From: Melastoma dodecandrum
Taxonomy: Eukaryota > Streptophyta > Magnoliopsida > Myrtales > Melastomataceae
Length of the DNA: 64,000 nucleotides
Direction of reading: 5' to 3'
Assembly (NCBI GenBank): GCA_029817715.1
Contig: JARUPY010000607.1
Location: 2,728,001-2,792,000, forward strand
Under the pieces are notes generated by a model. The model did not search any database, was not told the origin of the DNA, and saw nothing but the letters and a program-made list of their open reading frames with translations. Of the stretch, positions 1 to 8,525 are shown one piece after another; positions within the stretch are counted from its first letter, which is position 1; each line of letters opens with the position of its first letter. Position numbers and translations under genes: made by a program.

Positions 1-945
1 ACGTCCCGTGTGTGTGACGTCCCCCGCATTGTACTAATTTCGACCCTGATTTAGTATAATATACTAACATCAATTAGTACACTTATTATTACTAACGATG
101 TACTAACTACAGTGTTAGTACAATGTACTAATGAGTACTGTTTTTGTACTAGTACAGTTAGTACAATGTACTAATGGTTACTGTTTTTGTACTAGTAATG
201 GTTAGTATATTGTACTAAAAATCACTGTTACTGTTTTGTACCAATTAGTACACCTGTAATGTACTAAAAATGTACTAAAAAAGTTTTGTACAATGTACTA
301 ACCATTACTAGTACAAAAACAGTAACCATTAGTACATTGTACTAACTGTACTAGTACAAAAACAGTACCCATTAGTACATTGTACTAACTGTACTAGTAC
401 AAAAACAGTACCATTAGTACATTGTACAAAACTTTTTTAGTACATTACAGGTGTACTAATTAGTACAAAACAGTAACAATGATTTTTAGTTCAATGTACT
501 AACCATTACTAGTACAAAACAGTAACCATTAGTACATTGTACTAACTGTACTAGTACAAAAACAGTACCCATTAGTACACTTATAATTACTGGCGATGTG
601 CTAGCTACTGTGTTTGTACATTGTACTACTAGTCACTGTTTTTGTACTAGTAATGGTTAGTACATTGTACTAAAAATCACTGTTAATGTTTTGTACCAAT
701 TAGTACACCTGTAATGTACTAAAAAAGTTTTGTACATTGTACTAACTGTACTAGTACAAAAACAGTGACCATTAGTACATTGTACTAACTGTACTAGTAC
801 AAAAACAGTACCTATTAGTACATTGTACTAACACTGTAGTTAGTACATCGTTAGTAATAACAAGTGTACTAATTGATGTTAGTACATTGTACTAAATCAG
901 GGTCGAAATTAGTACAATGCGGGGGACGTCCCACGCACGGGACGT
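1..945. mobile_element. Palindromic foldback element with long terminal inverted repeats
   Basis: The first ~215 bases reappear inverted at about 730-945 with only a few mismatches: ACGTCCCGTG at the left edge pairs with CACGGGACGT at the right, followed on both arms by the GACGTCCCCCGCATTG block. The interior is packed with near-palindromic copies of TTAGTACATTGTACTAA and with GTTTTTGTACTAGTAC blocks in both orientations. There is no ORF of note, so it would be non-autonomous. The left end coincides with the window edge, so the target-site duplication cannot be tested and the superfamily is unknown. Single-stranded, it could fold into a very long hairpin. Confidence 0.8.
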
Positions 946-1700
946 TAGCCGCTCCCGTAGATTGGCGTGGGGCATATTGACAGAATCTAGTACGAGGTAT
1001 CGCTTAATACCGTTGATCCCGATCACTCAATTTACTTCCCCTCAAAGGATATGATCTCAATTAGCCTCGAAGAAGGATGCCACTTTTCGCCCTATGGGTG
1101 TTAAGCCTAGAAGAAAGCATCTGGCCTGATCAACATGTCTCCAATTCACCCAGGAGTAAGCGTTGGTTCGTTCCCAGGCAATTCCAGCAAGATGGCGCGG
1201 GTTCTGCCTCGAGGACACGTGTCGAGAGATCGAGGAGTCTGTCAAGGCCTGACGAGTGGCCCAGCAAGAGAATGATATGTGGTAGAAGAAGATCGGGAGA
1301 CTTTATTTTTTAGGATGTTAGTTTAGATTCAGGGTATAAATAAGATTTTCTTAGGCTTTGTAAGTAGGCAATCAATTTAATCAAACAAACCACGGAAGAC
1401 GTTGCTCATAGTTTAAATTTTAGGCTTAGATTATGATTATCCTCCATTTTGTGTTTGTTTCATGGGTGAAGGTCGGGCACCGTGTTTCATTGTGTTCTAT
1501 TAACCTATTTCTCTAATAATGAATGGTAAAAGATAACACTTCCCTTGATATACAAGGGCAGAGTGCAACACCCCTAAGTTGAAACTTTATTTTTCTTAGG
1601 TTTTACCGGGTGCGAAACACGTTCTCGAATCGAAAAATATGAACTAGACGTTCGTTTGTCAAGTACTCAACTTATCAGCCAGCCAACCACGTTTTAAGCA
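946..1700. other. Non-coding; probable old retrotransposon/LTR remnant
   Basis: No convincing gene; short ORFs at 1057-1313 on both strands match no family I recognise. A TATA-like box with downstream T/A-rich transcript-like sequence occurs near 1332-1380 (GGGTATAAATAAG), which resembles the promoter part of an LTR. The sequence appears to continue at 2177-2390 after the foldback element that splits it. The assignment is inference. Confidence 0.3.
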
Positions 1701-1710
1701 TTGGATTTCC
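1701..1710. repeat. Target-site duplication, left (foldback copy 1)
   Basis: TTGGATTTCC; an identical 10-mer is at 2167-2176 immediately outside the opposite inverted end. Confidence 0.85.
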
Positions 1711-2166
1711 GAGTTTTGTACGAAAATACGGTTAATTTTAAAAAAATTTTGTGAAATACGGTTCGAGTTTCGTAAAATACGGTTTTACAGTCGAAGGGGC
1801 GCGTCTAAACGCGCCCCTTAAAATGTAAAGAGGGCGGGTTTTGAAAACGCGCCCCCTTAACTAAATGAATAAGGGGCGGGTTAAACCCACCTTTCGAAAG
1901 GTTAAACAAAAAAAATTTGTTTAGCTTAGTTGGTTACATACTTTTGTTATAATGGGGAGGTCAAGAGTTCAACTCCTGCCAGAACCCAAGACGTCCCGCA
2001 AGTTTCGCAATACTTTTACCAACTCGGCTAGAGGGGCGGGTTTTCAAAACCCGCCCTCTTTGCATTTTAAGGGCGCGTCTTGTCGACGGTAAAACCGTAT
2101 TTTACGAAATTCGAACCGTATTTCGCAAATTTTTTTTAAAACTTACCGTATTTCCGTACAAACCTC
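1711..2166. mobile_element. MULE-like foldback/MITE element, copy 1, with 10-bp target duplication
   Basis: The 456-bp element is bounded by a perfect 10-bp direct repeat TTGGATTTCC at 1701-1710 and 2167-2176. Its ~90-bp ends are inverted copies: the left begins GAGTTTTGTACGAAAATACG and the right end is the imperfect complement (CCGTATTTCCGTACAAACCTC is split across 2147-2166). Inside are GC-rich segments such as GGGGCGCGTC and its inverse GACGCGCCC. A 9-11 bp duplication with long inverted ends is the hallmark of Mutator-like elements; there is no transposase, so it is non-autonomous. A longer copy of the same family lies at 19774-20461. Confidence 0.85.
1920..1992 (+). other. tRNA/SINE-like segment inside foldback element
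   Basis: Within the foldback element, TAGCTTAGTTGG (from about 1922) fits the Pol III A-box pattern and AGTTCAACTCC (about 1967-1977) fits the B-box pattern, at tRNA-like spacing. A clean cloverleaf could not be drawn: the anticodon arm does not pair. I read it as a tRNA-derived (SINE-like or pseudo-tRNA) fragment carried by the element, not as a working tRNA gene. Confidence 0.35.
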
Positions 2167-2176
2167 TTGGATTTCC
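2167..2176. repeat. Target-site duplication, right (foldback copy 1)
   Basis: TTGGATTTCC, identical to 1701-1710. Confidence 0.85.
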
Positions 2177-2399
2177 TGTGAAGCGACGGATAGATAACAT
2201 GACTACCTGAACATATTCACGGGTCACGCGGGGGCTAAATTTCGTATGGTATTCTAAAACCACAAATGAGAACAACAAAATTGGGGGTATTCGCTTTTGC
2301 GTTTCGGTTTGAAGTTAAGATCTCAATTGATATGAAATGAAAAGCATAACAGTATTTTTATATCCAGCTTAGATTATGTAACATGATCATAGAGCTAAC

Positions 2400-3161
2400 A
2401 TCATCTGAGTACATTGTAGACATTAAAATTTTATCATCATAATATGGGCTACCTATCAAGTTTAATATCCAATTTGTATGGATTATAAACGGGCCATAAA
2501 ATTAAATCCATGAAAATGATGCCACAAGCCCATCCAAACAAAACTATTTTGGGCCAAACCAAGCACAACTATAAGCCTGGCCCATAGCCCGGTCCAAAGG
2601 GAAGTTACCTAATGTGTGGTGACCAGCTGCCTATTATAGATTGACCCTGGAGCCCTATAAATAGAGGCATTCTAAAGTTATTTTGGACAAACCAAAAATC
2701 TTCTCTTCTCTCATATTCTCTTAAACCCCACTGGGTTATAAAGAGATTCTAGTTCTTTTTTTAAGGCCCCTCTGCGGGTGGTGCGGCGCGGCGAAGGCCC
2801 CTCTACGGGCGGTGGGTGAAGGCCCCTCAGTGGGTGGTGCGGCGCGGCGAAGGCCGTTCGGCTGGTGGTGCGGCGAAGGCCCCTCAGTGGGTGGTGCGGC
2901 GTGGCAAAGGCCCTTCGGCTGGTGGTGCGGCGAAGGCCCCTCTACGGGTGGAGCGGCGCCGTACGGCGAAGGCCCCTTTACGGGTGGTGCGGTGGCGAAG
3001 GCTCTGGTGGGTTTATCTCCGAAGGCCCCTCTTACGGATTTATCTCCGAAGGACCATCTGCTGGTATATCTCCGAAGGCCCCTCTTGCGGGTTTATCTCC
3101 GAAGGCCCCATAGTAGGACGATAAGATTCTCGCGGTTTATCTCCGAAGGCCCCTCAGTGGG
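2400..3161 (+). repeat. Dispersed repeat family X, copy 1 (left flank of Athila A)
   Basis: This segment is homologous to 14118-14440 (from ATTATAGATTGACCCT onward, including the CCTATAAATAGAGGC promoter-like box) and, inverted, to 32972-33230 (the upstream part with TAAATCCATGAAAATGA and GAAGTTAC). A TATA box followed by transcribed-looking repeats suggests an LTR or TRIM-like unit, but no complete copy with clear ends was found. The copy ends exactly at the Athila LTR boundary. Confidence 0.6.
2765..3160 (+). repeat. GC-rich minisatellite, GAAGGCCCCTC-type
   Basis: Degenerate tandem units of about 27-33 bp share the core GAAGGCCCCT. The first half alternates with GCGGGTGGTGCGGCG, the second with GGTTTATCTCC. 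Several frames stay open only because the repeat lacks stops; there is no sign of a real protein. Shorter versions lie at 14247-14410. Confidence 0.75.
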
Positions 3162-4493
3162 TGATGCGCGTCGTCAACGCAACAAAAATAAATCATCGTT
3201 CACACAAACTAAGCAGTAAGGGCAAGCAAGGGTCGATCCCACAGAGAATCAGTATCAATTAGGTCTTGTAACGTCAAATTCGATAACCAAATTCAAGGTC
3301 AAGTGAACAAATTAAGTGATGAGAAGTTAAACTAACAGCAAAGTGAATCGAATTACCAATAAAAATGAAAGATCTAGGACTACCGATTTCCCCTCATGAC
3401 TTATGCTCTCATATCCCCTCTTCTTATTACTATTGAATTTCATCGGTTGTTAACTGTAGGCCGCTAATCTCTCCCCATAACCCTCTCGGATATCCGGGAA
3501 CGTACCCCCATGTATCAAATTCTCTACTCTATGTCTAGGCAAAGAACTAGTGGAGGCCCTTTACGATTTAACCCTACTTTGATTACCCAAGGTGCACGGT
3601 ATTTCTACTCTCACACTAAAACCCGGTCTCTCGACTCGAAGGTTCCTTAGGTTATCCTAATCCCGATCTGACCTAGGCTACTCTCTCGAGTCTCCCTAGG
3701 TGATCGAATCAATATCAACAGTTGATCAGGCTGCTAATACACATTAAACACGGAATTGGATAAACAACCGATGGAAATTCAAATCATAATAAAGAAAGGT
3801 TCAACAATTACAAAAGAACACGAGGTTCCATCGTCGTCCTAGAACAAAGAAATTAGTTCATAGCGATGCAACACGAAAGCCAGATCAAAGATGAAAGCAT
3901 AATTGAAATCTAAAAGCAAAGGGGAAAAGAATCTGCAATTATTCGCCGGCACCAATCTCTTGTCACGAGCTTTTTGCCGTCAAAGAAAAACCAATTCCCC
4001 CCTCTCTAACCCTAGTAAACCTTAAGTTTGAGTATTTATACTAGGCAATAAATTAAAGGACCTAAATAGAAATAAAGAGAGAATCTAAGAATTCGGAGGG
4101 AAGGAGATCTTCTGGTTCTTCCGCAGCTGCGAGGAAATCTTCCGCAGCTGCGAAAGTCTCTGTGGTGTGCTCCATTTGGCTTCTTCGCAGCTGCGAGGAA
4201 ATCTTCCGCTGCTACGAAAGTCTCTGAGGTTGCGATCCTCTTGCCCGCAGCTGCGTCGAGACTCTCCGCAGCTGCGGAGGTCTCTGTGGTCACACTCCTC
4301 GCTTCCTTCTCACAACTCTTCCTTCCTCTCTTCGTTGTTCCTCATTTCATCTTCAATTCCCTACACGAACAATAACGAACGTGAGGTAACACAATTCAGC
4401 TTGAAACATCCGATCTAAACACCTAGAACGACGGAACTAACTCAAATCAAGGCACAAATGTGATCATTTAACTCTACTTTCGTAGAGTTATCA
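3162..4493 (-). repeat. Athila A 3' LTR (1332 bp)
   Basis: On the minus strand it begins TGATAACTCTACG and ends GCGCATCA, the TG...CA pattern. It matches 12807-14117 at about 99%, apart from a 21-bp stretch near 4250 missing from the other copy. It contains a cluster of CGCAGCTGCG palindromes at 4120-4280. Confidence 0.93.
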
Positions 4494-4512
4494 CACCCCC
4501 AAACCTATCTTT
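4494..4512 (-). other. Polypurine tract of Athila A
   Basis: On the minus strand the purine-rich GGTTTGGGGGTG abuts the 3' LTR start, where plus-strand DNA priming occurs in LTR retrotransposons. The same tract precedes the 3' LTR of element B at 32021-32036. Confidence 0.85.
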
Positions 4513-5634
4513 TGCTAGTCCTCGAGCAAAACAAAACCAAAACAAAACGAAAATGTAACCAAACAAAACAAATCATAATTGATACTCCCCAGTCTCACCC
4601 AAGTCTTCCAAACTCGAATTGTCGTTAACGACTCTCAGCTAAGGCCGCACACCTATTTTAGAGGTAGACTTCGTTCAAGGCTAGCACGCACGGGTTTTGT
4701 AGTTCTTATAAAACTTGTTCCCTCAATTTGCACACCTCGCGTTGTCAACCCCACATTCTCAAATCTTTCATAGCCATCAAGTACTTTTCTAGACTCAACT
4801 CTCCTCACCTTCTCAACTAATTCGAGGTCTTTCTTTTCATCTCATTTTTCTCTTTTCATTTAGTTACACGACTCTAAATGCTCATCAATTCCCGCAAACG
4901 CTCGTGTAACAAGTTCTCAGTCAGTGACTCCCGGTCCAAACGGTCTAAGGCACTAGGTGATAAAGCACCCCTCGGACGAGAACTCGAGCCGTAAGGAAGA
5001 CTCACACCACAAGCACATATTCAAGCTCAAAATCAATTTTTGTTCTTTCTCTCTTTTACTTTTTACTCTTTTCTAGCTTGAATAGTGGTGCTCAGAACCT
5101 TGGCAACCGTTTTCTTTTCTTGCTCTTTTTTTTTTAACCTGAATTTCGTCTCCAAAGGATGAGTCGAGTGCCTATACTTTTCCTTAATGACTATGCTTTT
5201 AAAGAGACTGTAGAGTTGACGCTGCTTAGTTAGCTTCCTATCAGGAACAACATAGATTATTTTTTTCAAGAAATTAGGCATGCTTACTAGAACTAATTCC
5301 TCCTCTGCCTTAAATGTGCGACCCTAAATCATCCTCCTAGAATCCGACTCTTCTAATTTGAAATCCTAAGGTTTAACTGAGGGGCATCGACTCAAAGAAA
5401 ATAACAAAAACAAAACGAAAGATAGACTCAGAAGCATGATCAAGCTGATATAAATAACAAGCAAAAGCAATCAATTCATAAAGGATAACATCAACACCCC
5501 CAAACCTAAATCCTGACACGACCTCGTGGCAAGCTGTATCTCCAACAGTGCATGAGATAGATGAAAGTAAAGATAAGAGAGATACAACCTGGCACATGTC
5601 CGGTTGAATTCAGGATCCTCTCCCTGATGGCAGG
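4513..5634 (-). other. Athila A 3' untranslated region, conserved with element B
   Basis: Non-coding between the env-like ORF and the polypurine tract. Despite lacking an ORF it is recognisably homologous to 31140-32020 of element B: both contain the TGAGCACCACTAT block, the GTGCTTGTGGTGTGAGTCTTCC block and the GTGCTTTATCACCTAG block. Conservation of a long non-coding segment between diverged elements hints at a cis function, which is inference. Confidence 0.7.
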
Positions 5635-6792
5635 CTAATCGGACTCCGAGTCGGAGTCAACATCTTCATCCTCCGCCGGGCTGGTTTCTGCATCTTCCAT
5701 AGCAGCATCACTCCATCCCATGGGTCGATCCCATCCCGGTGGGTGGTAGACTGGTTGATGCAACGCGTTGAAGTCTACTCCAAAGAATGGCGCGGCCTGA
5801 CGGTTGTACTCCATCTGATGTCGGATGAATTCCATGGTGTACTGCTGGAAGGCTCTAGTTTGCTGCTGAGCGTCCCTGGTTTGCTGCATGAATTCCTGCA
5901 TCTGGGCCCACCGTTCTTGCTCGGAGGGCATAGCGCTCGTAGTGGCTGGACGAGGGCGAGAGGAGGCGCCTCCCTCCCTTGCGCTAATCTTGTCTAGCGA
6001 TTGATGGTCTAGAGGCTGGCCCGGGGGACAAAGCTCATCCGTCCTATCAAACTGCACACCTGCTTTGATACATAATTCAGAAATAAGACAAGGGAACCAC
6101 AAACCTCGTGCGTCGTCCAAACAACGGTGGATCATCCAATTCAGCAGCCTGCCCACATCAATAGGCATCTCCTCCATGATACAGTAGATGAGCGCCGCTC
6201 GATCCCTGGTGATCTCGCTCGTGTTTTTGCTGGGGATAAGCCGGGTGGCTACAAATAAGGCCCACATGCGTGCTTCGGTGGTCAAATTGCTGCCGTGGAG
6301 TCTGACGGGGTCCCGGCTTCTTGTCAATTTCCATTGGGATCCTGGCGTAGCAATTCGCGCAATAACTGCGTTACTATCAAAACGATTATTAAGATAATCG
6401 AAATATGCCTCAGTGTTGTAAACAGGGAGGCCATAAAATGTGGAAATCACTGATGCACCAAACTTAACCTCCCTGTCTCGAACTCGAATACTTTGCCTAT
6501 CCCTGTCCAGGGTATGCACGTTTGCATAAAACTCCCTGACCACCGGGACGACGCCCCGCTTTATCGTTGTACTAAAACGAAGCCACCCCAGACGTTCTAA
6601 ACGCGCCCGGTATTCAACCCAATCGGGATGCGTGGTATCGAATACCCGCTCAGCGATCAGCGGTCGTTTCATGGACCGTTGGTACGCCGCCGACGATTCA
6701 TTCACAACGGCCTTATCCTTCCCTGCCGTTTCCTTCCCTTTCCTTTTCCTAGAACTAGAGGCACCGGTCGTAGTGCGTTGCTTGGGCGCCAT
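5635..6792 (-). CDS. Env-like ORF of Athila A (putative plant transposon protein domain)
   Basis: An intact ORF of about 385 codons downstream of pol, in the position where Athila elements carry an env-like third gene. The first true ATG is at 6792 (MAPKQR); the reading frame opens slightly upstream without ATG. The N-terminus is basic with a KRKGK cluster. The middle part holds the domain usually annotated as a putative plant transposon protein, with the signature VVREFYAN around residue 70. The C-terminus is strongly acidic (EDEDVDSDSESD). I see no convincing signal peptide or fusion peptide, so a true envelope role is unproven. Element B has a homologue (28383 onward) truncated after about 157 residues; comparison of the two shows the same start and the same REFYAN block. 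Confidence 0.8.
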   Translation of the reverse strand: MAPKQRTTTGASSSRKRKGKETAGKDKAVVNESSAAYQRSMKRPLIAERVFDTTHPDWVEYRARLERLGWLRFSTTIKRGVVPVVREFYANVHTLDRDRQSIRVRDREVKFGASVISTFYGLPVYNTEAYFDYLNNRFDSNAVIARIATPGSQWKLTRSRDPVRLHGSNLTTEARMWALFVATRLIPSKNTSEITRDRAALIYCIMEEMPIDVGRLLNWMIHRCLDDARGLWFPCLISELCIKAGVQFDRTDELCPPGQPLDHQSLDKISAREGGASSRPRPATTSAMPSEQERWAQMQEFMQQTRDAQQQTRAFQQYTMEFIRHQMEYNRQAAPFFGVDFNALHQPVYHPPGWDRPMGWSDAAMEDAETSPAEDEDVDSDSESD

Positions 6793-6892
6793 CGCCAACT
6801 ACGCTATTCTAAGAACTAAGGCAACTATTGAATCACCGGGTGAACAACGATGTGGCCGCACGCAAATCACCGATAGGACTAAGGGATGAAGA

Positions 6893-7312
6893 ACTTTCCT
6901 GATTGTCGCAGCTGCGGGAGAGTGTGGCACCGGAGAGCGGATCTGCAGTGGATGGACGCACAAGGCAGGAGGAGGGCGTCGGAGATTGACGCTGGAGTAG
7001 CCGGCGAGTTGGAGATGAGGAGCCGCCGCCTGGAGAGGAGGGGTGCGTCGCAGCTGCGCCCTGAGAGAGTGGGGAAAAATAAATTAGGGTTTAGGTTCGC
7101 CCCCTTTTAATCTGTCTGAAATTTCGTCCTCTCGCAGCTGCGAGACATCTCTCCGCAGCTGCGAGACTCTCTGAGGGTCGCAGGTTACATGTCTCTCGCA
7201 GCTGCGAGAATTTCCTCCGCAGCTGCGAGACTCTCTGAGGGTCGCAGGTGTATGCGCCTTCCGTTCCTCCGCAGCTGCGATCTACTTCTCCGCAGCTGCG
7301 AACCTTACTGTG
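6893..7312 (-). repeat. Array of CGCAGCTGCG palindromes between pol and env-like ORF (element A)
   Basis: Eight copies of the palindrome CGCAGCTGCG, or one-base variants, lie between about 6905 and 7300, embedded in CTCTCTGAGGGTCGCAGGT-type spacer repeats. The same motif is clustered in both LTRs of this element. Element B has an array at the equivalent place but with GTGCAGCTGCAC. Confidence 0.85.
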
Positions 7313-7484
7313 GATGCTACCTCATTTTCTTTTTCCGTCTTTCTCATGGACATGCTTCTTGATCTACTAACAAAAACAAATAAAAGATTAAAAATAACTA
7401 AATATCGGGAATAAAATGAAAAGACTTGGGCTGCCTCCAAGAAGCGCCTTAGTTTAGAGTCGATGGCTCGACTTTCGCATGATT

Positions 7485-8525
7485 TTACGCGTCTTGGAGT
7501 CGCGTGGAAGTAGTTCCTCGCTCAAGTGGCTCTCCATGATAGTGCTTGAGGCGTTGGCCGTTGACCTTGAATGTGGTCTCCGAATCATTCGACTGCAACT
7601 CTACAGCGCCATGAGGAAACGTTCTGACCACTTTGAACGGTCCGGACCATCTCGACTTCAATTTGCCTGGAAATAACCGCAAACGTGAGTTGAAAAGTAG
7701 TACATACTCACCTGGCATAAATGTCCTGTTAAGGATGCGGCTATCATGCCATTTTTTCGTCTTCTCCTTGTAGATAGATGCATTCTCGTATGCCCGATGA
7801 CGAAGCTCCTCCAACTCGTTCATCTGCAAAAGGCGAGCCTCACCTGATCGGGTTGCATCGAAATTCAGGTGCTTTAGTGCCCAGTATGCCTTGTGCTCGA
7901 GTTCCACTGGGAGGTGACAAGCCTTGCCAAAGACAAGTCGGTATGGAGACATCCCGATCGGTGTTTTGTACGCTGTCCTGTACGCCCACAAAGCATCATC
8001 AAGTTTTAACGACCAATCCTTTCGTGTTGTACTTACCGACTTCTCAAGGATGCGCTTCACTTCACGGTTGGAAATTTCCGCCTGTCCGCTGGTCTGTGGG
8101 TGATATGCCATGGCCACCTTGTGCTTCACGCCATATTTGCTCAACAGTGCATTAAACTGACGATTGATGAAATGCGTACCCTCGTCACTAATGATAGCGC
8201 GTGGAACACCGAACCTAGTGAAAATCTGTTTCTGCACAAACTTGACAACCACTTTAGCCTCATTAGTGGAGGAAGCAATTGCTTCCACCCACTTGGAAAC
8301 GTAATCTACTGCTACGAGGATGTACTTGTTACCGTTCGATGGGATGAAGGGTCCCATGAAGTCGATGCCCCAAACATCAAAAAGTTCAACCTCGAGGATG
8401 TTCTGCAAAGGCATTTCGTTTCTCCGTGATATGTTCCCTGACTGGAGAACTTTTGCGGCTGTTCTATCTCCTCCAAAGTGTCCTCCGTAGGGGGATGCGT
8501 GGCAATGGGCTAGTATCCGGCACAC
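7485..8525 (-). pseudogene. Integrase region of Athila A, frameshifted and internally deleted
   Basis: The open frame encodes the integrase core and C-terminal domain. The catalytic DDE acidic residues are visible in [15 protein letters not shown] and QAEISNRE, followed by the [16 protein letters not shown] region and a C-terminal segment [13 protein letters not shown] typical of Athila. Two lesions are evident by comparison with element B. The integrase is in a different frame from the upstream RNase H part (switch near 8500). In addition, 24 residues containing the second half of the HHCC zinc site (the CDRC cysteines) are missing between KVLQSG and NISRR. Overlap with the upstream ORF reflects the frameshift rather than real overlapping genes. 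Confidence 0.85.

Noticed and set aside
1..945. CRISPR-like array
   Set aside because: Repeats are palindromic and inverted, not evenly spaced direct repeats with unique spacers, and the DNA is from a plant nucleus.
1920..1992. Functional tRNA gene
   Set aside because: A- and B-box-like motifs are present but the anticodon arm and acceptor stem do not pair convincingly.
2812..3219. Three overlapping open frames of 80-135 codons on the plus strand
   Set aside because: They are translations of the GAAGGCCCCTC minisatellite; all frames stay open because the repeat has no stops, and the peptides are low-complexity.
4036..4293. Small minus-strand ORF in Athila A LTR (and 13681-13917)
   Set aside because: LTR sequence; difference between the two copies is just the 21-bp indel.
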